The notes under the pieces: model-generated
Database searches by the model: none
What the model was told of the DNA's origin: nothing
Seen by the model: the letters and a program-made list of their open reading frames with translations, nothing else
Part shown: piece by piece, positions 8,366 through 16,642 of the stretch
Layout of the letters: each line of letters begins with the position of its first letter
Position numbering within the stretch: the stretch's first letter is position 1
Source of the DNA: Saprospiraceae bacterium
GTDB taxonomy: Bacteria; Bacteroidota; Bacteroidia; Chitinophagales; Saprospiraceae
NCBI GenBank assembly: GCA_020437105.1
Contig: JAGQWR010000058.1
Span: 1 to 50,254, forward strand
Direction: 5' to 3'
Length of the DNA: 50,254 nucleotides
Position numbers and translations under genes: made by a program

Positions 8366-9934
8366 ATGAAACTATTTTCAATGTTTTTGCTTTTGGGACT
8401 ACCCTTGTTTGTGGTAGCTCAATCAAGCGACGTGCCCGCCAAATTAAAGTGGGGCAAGGAGTTTAAAGAACCAGGCAGCAGCTACCTGTCTCAAGTAATT
8501 CATACAGGTACTAACGGCATTTATGCTGTTCGCGAAAAGCGGAATGGGATGCTATCTCAGGCGAATGCGATCTATCTGGAACGCTTTAATGAAGATTTTA
8601 ATCTGGAGCGCTCACAGGAAATCAGTCTAAAGCATAAAGGGAAAATGCGTGATTTTGAAACCGTATTTCACCTAAATGACGCCTTCTTTTTCTTTACGTC
8701 CTTTTATAATCAGGCACACGAAAACAGGTATCTATTTGTACAACAGATTGATCCCAACCGACTCGTTCCTTCCAAAGATTTAACAAAAATTGCTGAATCA
8801 CCCGGAAAAGGGAAAGAACTGGATCGGGGCTTTGATTTTCGTTTTTCTCCGGATAGTACCAAGGTGTTAATTTATAATCAACTTCCGCAAAAGCGGCAAG
8901 AACCTGAACGTTTTCATCTGCGGGTTTTCGATGATGCTTTAAATCTGATCTGGACCCGGGAAGTACAGATGCCTTACCGCGATGATGCCTTTTCGGTAGA
9001 GGAGTATCGGGTTAATGAAAATGGCGATGTGTATCTATTGGGTGTGTTATTTAAAGACGGCTCCAGGGTGCGGCGAGACGGTAAGCCTACTTATGAATAC
9101 ATCATGCTGGTTTACGAGCAGGGAGAGCAAACAGCCCGGCAAGTGGAGATCGATCCGGGGGATTATTTTATTACAGACCTCACTTTTCGAGTCAATCGGA
9201 ATGGCGATGTAATCTGTGCCGGTTTTTACTCTCTAAAGGATACGTACTCGATTAAGGGGGTTTGTTATTTTCGACTGGATGCTGAAAACTATGATGTAAT
9301 TCAGTCGGATATAGAGCCCTTTGATTTTGAATTTTTGACTGAATTTCTGTCCGATCGAAAAGCAGAAAAAGCCAGCCGTTCTCCGGATGAAAAACTTTCG
9401 TTATATCAATATGGACTGGATCATTTAATACTTCGCTCGGATGGAGGGGCGATCCTGGTTGCTGAACAATTCTATACACGCACAGTTGTCAATTATGATT
9501 ACAGGGGTATGACGAACACCCGAGTCTTTTATTATTATAATGACATGGTGGTTGTAAATATCAGTCCGCAAGGAACAATTGAGTGGGCTACACGGATACC
9601 GAAACGCCAGGTTACCAGTGAGGATGGGGGGTATTACTCCTCTTATTCGATGGCAGTCGTTCGGGATCATCTTTATTTTGTTTTCAATGATAACCCGAGA
9701 AATTTTGAGGGGGATCGCAGCCCAAATGAGCTACACAACTTTGGGACAGGGCGATCTGTTATTGCTTTGGCAGATGTATCTATTGAAGGTGAATTAAAGA
9801 TTTATCCTTTACAGGCTAACAGTGAGACCAATGTAATAAGTCGACCAAAAATGTGTAAACAAACCGGAAGTCGGGAAATGGTGATCTATGGAGAACGAAA
9901 TCGGCTTTACCGTTTTGCGAAATTGAGTTTTTAA
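8366..9934 (+). CDS. secreted protein of unknown function
   Basis: A 522-aa protein with a signal peptide (about 1-20, ending VVAQ). I do not recognise a family. The body is rich in beta-strand-like segments with repeated aromatic and charged patterns (for example RVNENGDVYLLGVLF and RVNRNGDVICAGFYS about 65 residues apart), which suggests a beta-propeller-like fold. No sorting domain or membrane anchor is seen at the C-terminus. The open frame extends back to 8318 inside the previous gene, but the signal peptide begins at the ATG at 8366, 16 bases after the PorD-like stop, so it is probably the last gene of that operon. Confidence 0.72.
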   Translation: MKLFSMFLLLGLPLFVVAQSSDVPAKLKWGKEFKEPGSSYLSQVIHTGTNGIYAVREKRNGMLSQANAIYLERFNEDFNLERSQEISLKHKGKMRDFETVFHLNDAFFFFTSFYNQAHENRYLFVQQIDPNRLVPSKDLTKIAESPGKGKELDRGFDFRFSPDSTKVLIYNQLPQKRQEPERFHLRVFDDALNLIWTREVQMPYRDDAFSVEEYRVNENGDVYLLGVLFKDGSRVRRDGKPTYEYIMLVYEQGEQTARQVEIDPGDYFITDLTFRVNRNGDVICAGFYSLKDTYSIKGVCYFRLDAENYDVIQSDIEPFDFEFLTEFLSDRKAEKASRSPDEKLSLYQYGLDHLILRSDGGAILVAEQFYTRTVVNYDYRGMTNTRVFYYYNDMVVVNISPQGTIEWATRIPKRQVTSEDGGYYSSYSMAVVRDHLYFVFNDNPRNFEGDRSPNELHNFGTGRSVIALADVSIEGELKIYPLQANSETNVISRPKMCKQTGSREMVIYGERNRLYRFAKLSF

Positions 9935-9979
9935 GCTTGGTTTTTTTATTTTTTAAAGACATGCAAGCTTGGTTTTCTG

Positions 9980-10007
9980 TTGATACAGGGATAAAAAAGT
10001 ACCTTAG
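9980..10007 (+). promoter_or_regulatory. putative promoter of the mlaE-mlaF pair
   Basis: TTG (9980-9982), 17 bases, TACCTTAG (10000-10007), one mismatch from TAnnTTTG, 20 bases before the ATG. Just upstream, AAGCTTGGTTTT occurs twice (about 9933 and 9965). Confidence 0.4.
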
Positions 10008-10027
10008 CGACTGAATTTTTCAGGCAA

Positions 10028-10774
10028 ATGATTCAAAATTTCTTTTTTTCTTTTGGGAAATACTGGATGCTGATGCGAACGGTCTTTTCCAGACCCGAGC
10101 GTTGGTCCATGTATTGGCGAGAAACCGTTCGCCAAATGCACGACATTGGGGTAGGCTCCGTTGTAATCGTGGGTTTGATTTCCATTTTCATGGGAGCTGT
10201 TTCCGCTATTCAGTTTGCGTATCAGCTTGATGGCCAATTAGTGCCTTTATACTATATCGGTTACATTGTTCGGGATTTGGCCATTATTGAATTGGCTCCA
10301 ACTATCACGGCGCTGGTGCTTGCTGGTAAAGTGGGCTCTAATATTGCTGCTGAATTGGGCGGGATGCGCCAAAAGGAACATATTGATGCCATGGAAATCA
10401 TGGGGGTAAACACGGCTTCCTATTTGATTATGCCCAAAATTATTGCGGGCATTGTTATGATTCCATTGCTGGTAACGGTTTCTGCTTTTGTGGCAACCCT
10501 GGGTGGATACCTCGCCACTGTTCCTACTGGCTACCTGACCGATATGGATTACCTGAGAGGTTTGCGCGCCTTTTTTGTGCCTTACAACGTCGTGGTGATG
10601 TATGTGAAGTCGTTTGTATTTGGCTACATCCTGACCAGCGTACCTTCTTTTCAAGGGTATTATGTTGTTGGAGGAAGTATTGAACTGGGTCGTGCCAGTA
10701 CCAATGCGGTCGTTTACAGTAATATTTTGATTTTGCTTTTTGATTATTTAATTGCCGTGCTTCTGACCGGCTAA
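10028..10774 (+). CDS. mlaE: MlaE family lipid ABC transporter permease
   Basis: A 248-aa inner-membrane protein of the MlaE/YrbE family, the permease that moves phospholipids between inner and outer membranes. About five hydrophobic helices follow an amphipathic N-terminus. The family signature ELAPTITALVLAGKVGSNIAAELGGM is seen in parts around residues 87-115 (ELAPTITALVLAGK, then AAELGGMRQKEHIDAMEIMG). The ATPase gene follows after 13 bases. No MCE (MlaD) substrate-binding gene is present nearby, so that subunit must be encoded elsewhere. Confidence 0.92.
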   Translation: MIQNFFFSFGKYWMLMRTVFSRPERWSMYWRETVRQMHDIGVGSVVIVGLISIFMGAVSAIQFAYQLDGQLVPLYYIGYIVRDLAIIELAPTITALVLAGKVGSNIAAELGGMRQKEHIDAMEIMGVNTASYLIMPKIIAGIVMIPLLVTVSAFVATLGGYLATVPTGYLTDMDYLRGLRAFFVPYNVVVMYVKSFVFGYILTSVPSFQGYYVVGGSIELGRASTNAVVYSNILILLFDYLIAVLLTG

Positions 10775-10787
10775 GTTCGTTTTCCGA

Positions 10788-11555
10788 ATGATTCGTATCG
10801 AAAACCTCTCTAAATCTTTTGGCGATGTACCTGTTCTTAAAGGTATCACGCATACTTTCGAGAAAGGGAAGACCAATCTGATTATTGGTCGATCTGGTGC
10901 GGGAAAAACGGTCTTGCTAAAATCGCTTGTCGGGTTGATTGCGCCAACTGGTGGGTCTGTCTGGTATGATGATGTGGAATTTAGTGCGCTTGGCAAAGAG
11001 GAGGTTCGGGCAATCCGAATGGATGTTGGAATGCTTTTTCAAGGCTCAGCGCTTTTCGATTCTATGTCAGTAGAGGAAAATATCCGCTTTCCATTAGATA
11101 TGTTTACGGATTGGACGAAGGATAAAAAAATAGAGCGGGTCAATGATTGCCTCAAGCGGGTTAATCTGGAGAATGTCAACGATAAGTATCCTTCCGAAAT
11201 TAGTGGAGGGATGCAAAAACGGGTCGGTATTGCCCGGGCCATTGTATTCAAACCAAAATATCTGTTCTGCGACGAGCCTAACTCCGGACTTGATCCTAAG
11301 ACGGCTCTGTTGATTGACGAGTTAATCCAATCGATTACCTACGAAAATAATATGACTACGGTAATCAACACACATGATATGAACTCTGTGATGCAAATTG
11401 GAGACAATATAGCCCTGCTCTATAAGGGCGATCTGGTATGGACCGGCAATAAGTCGGAGGTTATGGAGAGTGATAATGAAACGCTTCAGGACTTTATCTT
11501 TGCCTCACCTTTCCTTCAAAAGTTACGTGCTGCAGCTATGCAAAACGGATTTTAG
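10788..11555 (+). CDS. mlaF: MlaF-type ABC transporter ATP-binding protein
   Basis: A 255-aa ABC ATPase that powers the MlaE permease. Walker A is GRSGAGKT (about residues 35-42), the signature is SGGMQKRVGIARA (about 140), Walker B is YLFCDEPNSGLDP and the switch His is in VINTHDM. Mla-type features are the Asp-Glu-Pro-Asn variant after Walker B and the SGGMQKRV signature. It ends 13 bases before the convergent acyl-CoA oxidase-like gene. Confidence 0.92.
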   Translation: MIRIENLSKSFGDVPVLKGITHTFEKGKTNLIIGRSGAGKTVLLKSLVGLIAPTGGSVWYDDVEFSALGKEEVRAIRMDVGMLFQGSALFDSMSVEENIRFPLDMFTDWTKDKKIERVNDCLKRVNLENVNDKYPSEISGGMQKRVGIARAIVFKPKYLFCDEPNSGLDPKTALLIDELIQSITYENNMTTVINTHDMNSVMQIGDNIALLYKGDLVWTGNKSEVMESDNETLQDFIFASPFLQKLRAAAMQNGF

Positions 11556-11568
11556 AACTTGTTGGGTT

Positions 11569-13869
11569 TTAAGTCAGGATTTCTGCGCCTAATACTTTCT
11601 CCGGAATAGCAAAGGCTTCCACCAAATCCAGCGAGTACTCTTTTATCTGGCTACAGAGAAGCATGACTTCTCTTCTTATCGCCTTGCTTTTATTGCTTTC
11701 TATATAGTTTGCCTCCAGGTACCAACCTTTATGCAACTCAATCGTATGTAAGGCATATAGATCACAAAGTAATTTCAATACAGCTTTAATTGCCGGATCG
11801 GCAGTTCTCTTTACTTCCTGTGTAAATGCTTCAATGATTACACGCTCCACATGTGCTTCAGCCAGTTTTAGGAGGTGCGGTTGACATTCAAGATAGGCAT
11901 CGTAGGACTTTGTCCCTGCTTTGATTTTGGCCCGGAGGCGCTGCGAAACAGAATAGAGCAACCGATCTTCCCGGTATCTAAAGGCAGCTATTTGAAAGGC
12001 TGAATCTCTTAGGTGTTCCGGATCTGTGTTTCGAATGGTTAGCGGATTTCGTTCGGCAAGACTAGTGGAAACCCGACGACCCAGATAGCGTAAAACGCCC
12101 ATAGTACCTTCCTCGTGGAATTCGTTTTGGAAGGCTGTCAGTAGTCCTTTGGCCACTAATTGCATGAGTACAGTATTATCGCCTTCGAAGGTGGTGAATA
12201 TCTCTGTATCGTTTTTAAGGTCCGCAAAACGGTTTTCCCATAAATAGCCTTTGCCGCCACAGGCTTCTCTACATTGCTGCAGGCTGTGGGTGGTAAACCA
12301 GGTGGCATACGATTTCATGCCTGCGGCCAGAGTTTCGATTTCTCGAATGCTCTCCGCATTTCTTGCCAGGTATTTTTTGGTCAGAAAGGTTAGCCCAAAA
12401 TCGAGGGCATAAGTTTTTGCCAGCAAGGGCATCAAGCGTAGTTGGTGGCTTGGATAATCAAGTAGCAGGGTTTCGGGAGAGGTGAAATCCTGGCCAAATT
12501 GTCTTCGTCGATGTGCGTAACGGATGGCGATAGTTAGACCGGATTTGGTCGCACTCAGTCCGGCACGTGGTACACATACCCGGCCGCCAACCAGGGTGCC
12601 AAGCATGGTGAAAAATCGCTTGGAAGGATTTTTTATAGGGCTGGTATAATTACCATCGCTATCAATATCGCCAAATCTGTTTAGTAAGTTTTCGCGGGGT
12701 ACGCTAACCTGATCAAACCAGATTCGACCATTATCGACTCCGTTTAATCCCATTTTATACCCATTATCTTCCACCTTTATACCTGGAAGCAGGTGGTGGT
12801 TTTCATCTCGAAGTGGTACGAGTACTGCATGTACCCCCTGGTTTTCTCCACCAACAATGAGCTGTGCGAAAACCGTGGCCATGCGCCCATGTAGTGCATT
12901 TCCGATATATTCTTTTCCTGCTTCGTGGTGTGGGGTGTGGACGATCAAGTTGCCGGATTCCTGGTCGTATGTGGCAGTGGTTTCCAGGCCGCGCACATTA
13001 GATCCATGTCCTGTTTCGGTCATAGCGAAACAGCCGGGGATGTTTAACTTTCCAACATCCTCCAGATATTTCCGATGGTGTTTTTCGGTTCCTAACCATT
13101 GAATACTGCCACCAAATAATCCGAATTGAACCCCAAATTTTATACTGAGACTCAGATCAAAATACCCAAGCATTTCAAAAACAGCGGCGTATTGTCCCAT
13201 ATCATTTTCGCCGCCATCTGCTTCCGGGTAGGAAAGGATTCCTAAACCCTGATCAGCCAGATATCTACACCAGCGCAATACTTGGTCCCGATATGCTTCT
13301 TTACTTCGAAAATTCTGATATTCGAAAACCGGGTCTGTGAGTACCACGCGCATTCGGTTTCGGATATCAGCATAATCATCATCCAGGATGGCCGTTAATG
13401 CGGCTCGATTGATTTTGCCAGAAGGTTCTTCTCCTAAGGGTTTAGGGAAAAGAGATTGATAGGTTTTTATCTGAATGGTGTCGAGTTCATTCTCAAGTGT
13501 CTCGAGTGCCTGTCGGGTCTCCGGGTTTGTCCACCAGGCACCATCTTCCCGAAGGGCAGCTGCCCGTGCCATTTCCAGCCCCAGATCTACCAGGCTTTTT
13601 CGATCTTCTGCTGTGCTTTCAGCCGATCTGTTGTGAATCAGGATACGCCAGTGTTGGAAAAGTTCTCTATCCGGCGGGTTGGAGGGGTTGATCCAGCTTT
13701 TCAGTAATTCCCGATCACCGGCGGATAAAAAAGGAAGGTCTTTTAGTTTTATTTGGAGCAATTTTGCTTCGCTGGGAGACAATACCTGGTCAGCCCAGGC
13801 GACGTATAGCATTGGGAGCAGGCTCTGGATAGCTGGAGAATAAGATGGTAAGTTCGGATTTGGGCTCAT
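11569..13869 (-). CDS. acyl-CoA oxidase/dehydrogenase family flavoprotein (ACOX-type, 766 aa)
   Basis: At 766 residues it is far longer than ordinary acyl-CoA dehydrogenases (about 380-400) and matches the acyl-CoA oxidase layout. Markers are the FAD-binding CFAMTETGHGSNVRGLETTA (about 274-293), the PSKRFFTMLGTLVGGRV helix and the ACGGKGYLWENRFADL block followed by DTEIFTTFEGDNTVLMQL. These last two carry the usual ACOX active-site loop. It should oxidise acyl-CoA to trans-2-enoyl-CoA in fatty-acid breakdown. Whether it passes electrons to oxygen or to ETF cannot be told. It stands alone in this strand with an unusual leader region of 320 bases containing two terminator-like hairpins. Confidence 0.88.
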   Translation of the reverse strand: MSPNPNLPSYSPAIQSLLPMLYVAWADQVLSPSEAKLLQIKLKDLPFLSAGDRELLKSWINPSNPPDRELFQHWRILIHNRSAESTAEDRKSLVDLGLEMARAAALREDGAWWTNPETRQALETLENELDTIQIKTYQSLFPKPLGEEPSGKINRAALTAILDDDYADIRNRMRVVLTDPVFEYQNFRSKEAYRDQVLRWCRYLADQGLGILSYPEADGGENDMGQYAAVFEMLGYFDLSLSIKFGVQFGLFGGSIQWLGTEKHHRKYLEDVGKLNIPGCFAMTETGHGSNVRGLETTATYDQESGNLIVHTPHHEAGKEYIGNALHGRMATVFAQLIVGGENQGVHAVLVPLRDENHHLLPGIKVEDNGYKMGLNGVDNGRIWFDQVSVPRENLLNRFGDIDSDGNYTSPIKNPSKRFFTMLGTLVGGRVCVPRAGLSATKSGLTIAIRYAHRRRQFGQDFTSPETLLLDYPSHQLRLMPLLAKTYALDFGLTFLTKKYLARNAESIREIETLAAGMKSYATWFTTHSLQQCREACGGKGYLWENRFADLKNDTEIFTTFEGDNTVLMQLVAKGLLTAFQNEFHEEGTMGVLRYLGRRVSTSLAERNPLTIRNTDPEHLRDSAFQIAAFRYREDRLLYSVSQRLRAKIKAGTKSYDAYLECQPHLLKLAEAHVERVIIEAFTQEVKRTADPAIKAVLKLLCDLYALHTIELHKGWYLEANYIESNKSKAIRREVMLLCSQIKEYSLDLVEAFAIPEKVLGAEILT

Positions 13870-13988
13870 TTTCTGTAAATAAAACGTACCGAAGCGGGGT
13901 TCGGTTCAGATTTACAAGCATGCCAACACGGCATCTTTGTCGAAATTTACAGAAAGTAAAGGGTTTGTGGAAGGGAGAGTCTATAAAG

Positions 13989-14019
13989 AAAAAAAAATCC
14001 CGACGCCCCCGCCGGGATT
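13989..14019 (-). terminator. second rho-independent terminator-like hairpin
   Basis: On the minus strand AAATCCCG and CGGGATTT form an 8-bp stem around a G/C-rich loop and are followed by nine T. No gene lies between this hairpin and the terminator at 14087-14128, so it would end a short unannotated transcript or act in the leader of the acyl-CoA oxidase-like gene. Confidence 0.6.
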
Positions 14020-14086
14020 TATTCTCATATAAACAAATTGTAATCTCATAAAAAGCGTCAATTAAGTAAAAGCAAATAGTGTGCCA

Positions 14087-14128
14087 AAAAAAAAACCGCC
14101 CGACCAGTGCCAACTTGTGATCGACCTG
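14087..14128 (-). terminator. rho-independent terminator of the glucosaminidase gene
   Basis: On the minus strand CCGCTCG and CGGGCGG (one wobble) form a stem that continues with mismatches over a long loop, followed by ten T (14087-14096 region as A on the plus strand). It lies about 65 bases after the stop codon. Confidence 0.6.
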
Positions 14129-14192
14129 ACGAGCGGCATACCCAGAACATACATGAGAAAACAAAATTCTTTACTGCGGCAGTAGGAATCGA

Positions 14193-15092
14193 TTAAAGCG
14201 AATCCAGTCGATCTAGTTTATATTTTTCGATTATCCGAATCAGGGTTGCTTCATAATTTGGATCTGTGGCGTATCCCAGTTCGGACAGCCCATGCGCCCA
14301 GGCCCGGTAGTCGGTACCAAGTTTGAGCAATTCTTTGTATTTACCGGTAGAGAGCATTTCACTGTGTGCCCGCCAGCTTGCCCAGGCGCTGTCATAAATT
14401 CGGAAAAAGTCCTTGTGGTGATCATCGGGAAAATTAGAGCAGTGCCCCTGTGGACAAGACGTTGAAAAACATTTGATTCCGAAATGGTTTTGATTCTGAA
14501 CAGCCAGCCGGCTTTTTCCGGCTTGACTTTCCAATAGTCCCTGCGCCATTTTAATGCTCGCCGGAATACCAAATTTTTTCATCTCCGCTACTGCGACCTG
14601 ATGGAATCGCCGTAGGTAAGTCTTAGCAGACAGTTCTTCCGGGCTATCGCCTGCAACAGGATCAAAAGGATCAACTTCCGGAACAGGTGTACTGGGGACT
14701 TCCTGCTGGTGTTCCGGAAGAAGTGATTGAGAGAGACTCATATTGGTTTCCTGGTTGCTGACAGCACGGTTGTGCTGTTGCTGACCCGGCGCGTTCATGT
14801 GAACCTGAAACTGCAGGTCACGCTGGAATATCAGATAAAGCAGGATTCCCGCTACAGCTAACCTGAACCAGGGAAGTTTGATTCGCCCCAAGTCAAGTTG
14901 GATAACCTGATATTTTAGGGCAACAAAAAGACGGCGTAGGCCATAAGCTATTAGTCGAAGTAATGCCTTTAGGGAAAAAGTAGCCGAGGGGCGTTTCTTT
15001 TCAAAATGCAGATTATTCTGACTACGTTGATTATAAGTTGACCGTTCTGGACGGCCATTCCATTTGGTTGTTCTTGAATTGGTGAATTGCAT
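14193..15092 (-). CDS. glucosaminidase domain protein (FlgJ/mannosyl-glycoprotein endo-beta-N-acetylglucosaminidase type)
   Basis: A 299-aa membrane-anchored cell-wall hydrolase. A basic N-terminus is followed by one hydrophobic helix (about residues 76-92), a Gln/Pro-rich linker (95-150) and a C-terminal glucosaminidase domain (about 155-290). The domain shows IPASIKMAQGLLESQAGKS with the catalytic Glu, QNHFGIKC and the WASWRAHSEML helix. It should cleave the glycan strands of peptidoglycan in the periplasm. The open frame runs further upstream to 15275, but that stretch is low-complexity and contains the promoter, so I place the start at the ATG at 15092. Confidence 0.85.
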   Translation of the reverse strand: MQFTNSRTTKWNGRPERSTYNQRSQNNLHFEKKRPSATFSLKALLRLIAYGLRRLFVALKYQVIQLDLGRIKLPWFRLAVAGILLYLIFQRDLQFQVHMNAPGQQQHNRAVSNQETNMSLSQSLLPEHQQEVPSTPVPEVDPFDPVAGDSPEELSAKTYLRRFHQVAVAEMKKFGIPASIKMAQGLLESQAGKSRLAVQNQNHFGIKCFSTSCPQGHCSNFPDDHHKDFFRIYDSAWASWRAHSEMLSTGKYKELLKLGTDYRAWAHGLSELGYATDPNYEATLIRIIEKYKLDRLDSL

Positions 15093-15154
15093 TATGCGAG
15101 AATTTTGCCAACAGTTTGTATTTTTTGATAAGCTGTTTTGTTTTGTTTTCGAAA

Positions 15155-15185
15155 CAAATTTAAAACAAAAAGTTTTACAAAACAA
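15155..15185 (-). promoter_or_regulatory. promoter of the glucosaminidase gene
   Basis: On the minus strand TTG (15183-15185), 20 bases, TAAATTTG (15155-15162): a perfect -7 box at consensus spacing. It lies 62 bases before the chosen ATG and excludes the longer frame. Confidence 0.65.
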
Positions 15186-15205
15186 GAATACAAAACAAAA
15201 AGTTT
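15163..15205. repeat. short direct repeat AAAACAAAAAGTTT
   Basis: The 14-base word occurs twice, at about 15162-15175 and 15191-15204, inside and just upstream of the glucosaminidase promoter. It may be a regulator site or simple A-rich sequence. Confidence 0.4.
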
Positions 15206-15256
15206 GCAGAATAATAAAGCACCAATCCGGAAGGGCGCACTGGGAGGGAATTAAAC

Positions 15257-15290
15257 AAAAAAAAGGCCGCATCATGATGCGGCCTTTTTT
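15257..15290. terminator. bidirectional terminator after the HtrA gene
   Basis: A perfect palindrome GGCCGCAT/ATGCGGCC (with CATGATG core) flanked by A8 on one side and T8 on the other. On the minus strand it directly follows the HtrA stop codon at 15291. Confidence 0.88.
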
Positions 15291-16475
15291 TTAGAAGCCT
15301 GAGCCGTTGTTGAATTTCTTTTCAATTTTCCCGGAGCTTTCCGGTTTGCTCATGGGGCGGACACTCATGCTGCCGTCCATTCCCTGTAGTTGCACATTTT
15401 CAAAAGCATAGGCTTGTCCGTCCCGGATGAAATCTATCCGCACCAGATCGCCAGGGCGGAAACGGGCTACCTGTTCTTGCAGTTCCGGTACAGAATTAGT
15501 GCGAATCCCATTCAGGCGAATGATTACATCGCCAGATTTTAAACCGGCCTGGGCTGCGCTCCCTCCCTGATTGATCGTAGTGATCAGTACACCGGCAACT
15601 TCAGGCAGGTCTAATTGACTGGCCATATCATTGGTGATTTCCTGGATACTTACCCCCAGCAATGCGCGCTGCACATCTCCAAATTCTTTTAGATCAGTAA
15701 TAACTTTACTGACCAGGTTAGATGGAATTGCGAAGGAATACCCTTCATATCCACCGCCTTCCGACATGATGGCTGTATTGATGCCGATCAATTCGCCTCG
15801 GGTATTTACGAGTGCACCGCCGCTATTACCCGGGTTAACAACAGCATCCGTTTGGATGAAGCTCTCTATGGAATAGCGACTTTCAAGAATATTGATGTTG
15901 CGCCCTTTGGCGCTGATGATCCCTGCGGTAACCGTTGATGCCAGATTAAATGGATTACCAATTGCCAAAACCCATTCACCTACATCCATCGCGTCGGAAT
16001 TCCCAAATGGAATGGGTGTCAGGTGATCTAAATCAACCTTTATAAGGGCGAGATCTGTAGTGGGATCTGTACCGATCAACTCAGCCGGCACGGCTCGTCG
16101 GTCAAACAGGGTCACTTCAAAATTGCTAGCCCCTTCCACGACGTGGTTATTGGTGATAATAAATCCATCCGGAGAAATGATGACACCGGATCCACCAGAA
16201 GCCTGATATGAGCCGGTGAAGGCGGTAATGTTTACAACACCCGGGGTTACCCGATGCGAAACTTCTACAAAATCTTCAGGAGATTCAGTAGGACCAACAT
16301 TTACGCGTTGTTGGTTGGCCAAAACAACCGGCCGCTTAGGGAGGTCCTGGAAATGGATTGTTTGGGCGGCAATTTCCTGTTTTACCCAATTTTTTAGCAA
16401 GGAGTAGGAAGTGGTAGAAGTAATCGCGGCAGTCAATATAATGGCGGCCACGATTGTTAAGGTCGGTCGCTTCAT
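15291..16475 (-). CDS. HtrA/DegP-type periplasmic serine protease
   Basis: A 394-aa protease for misfolded envelope proteins. An N-terminal hydrophobic segment (about residues 5-25) acts as signal or anchor. The trypsin-like domain (about 70-270) shows the catalytic triad: His in TNNHVVEG, Asp in TTDLALIKV and Ser in NPGNSGGALV. A single PDZ domain follows (about 280-370; LLGVSIQEI, then GGSAAQAGLKSGDVIIRLNG). DegP has two PDZ domains, so this is a one-PDZ DegS/HhoB-like layout. A frame extending to 16523 is unlikely because the signal starts at MKRPTLT. Confidence 0.93.
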   Translation of the reverse strand: MKRPTLTIVAAIILTAAITSTTSYSLLKNWVKQEIAAQTIHFQDLPKRPVVLANQQRVNVGPTESPEDFVEVSHRVTPGVVNITAFTGSYQASGGSGVIISPDGFIITNNHVVEGASNFEVTLFDRRAVPAELIGTDPTTDLALIKVDLDHLTPIPFGNSDAMDVGEWVLAIGNPFNLASTVTAGIISAKGRNINILESRYSIESFIQTDAVVNPGNSGGALVNTRGELIGINTAIMSEGGGYEGYSFAIPSNLVSKVITDLKEFGDVQRALLGVSIQEITNDMASQLDLPEVAGVLITTINQGGSAAQAGLKSGDVIIRLNGIRTNSVPELQEQVARFRPGDLVRIDFIRDGQAYAFENVQLQGMDGSMSVRPMSKPESSGKIEKKFNNGSGF

Positions 16476-16642
16476 GATGGGTTTTCTTTTTTTGTATGGA
16501 GTAAACGTAGTTTCACATTTCAAAAGTGTGTATCTCCAATAATTTAGCTTAGATCATTCGCCTGAAAAGGCAGGGAGCAAAATTTATTTTAAAATGAATT
16601 AATAAAATTGTTTAACACCCGGGAGCCTGACAAGTTTGATCC

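Larger units (their letters stand above)
13870..14192. other. 323-base intergenic region with two minus-strand hairpins
   Basis: No gene is supported here. It holds a strong hairpin with ten T (14087-14128) and a second with nine T (13989-14019), both reading on the minus strand, separated by about 65 AT-rich bases. Near 13886-13893 TACGTTTT on the minus strand is a weak -7 box for the downstream gene. Confidence 0.5.

Noticed and set aside
13845..14051. Small plus-strand gene opposite the acyl-CoA oxidase leader
   Set aside because: It runs through the second hairpin and its A-run, has no promoter, and its product is very basic low-complexity sequence.
15093..15275. N-terminal extension of the glucosaminidase protein to 15275
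   Set aside because: The stretch encodes low-complexity Phe/Lys/Asn residues, overlaps the HtrA terminator and contains a perfect promoter.
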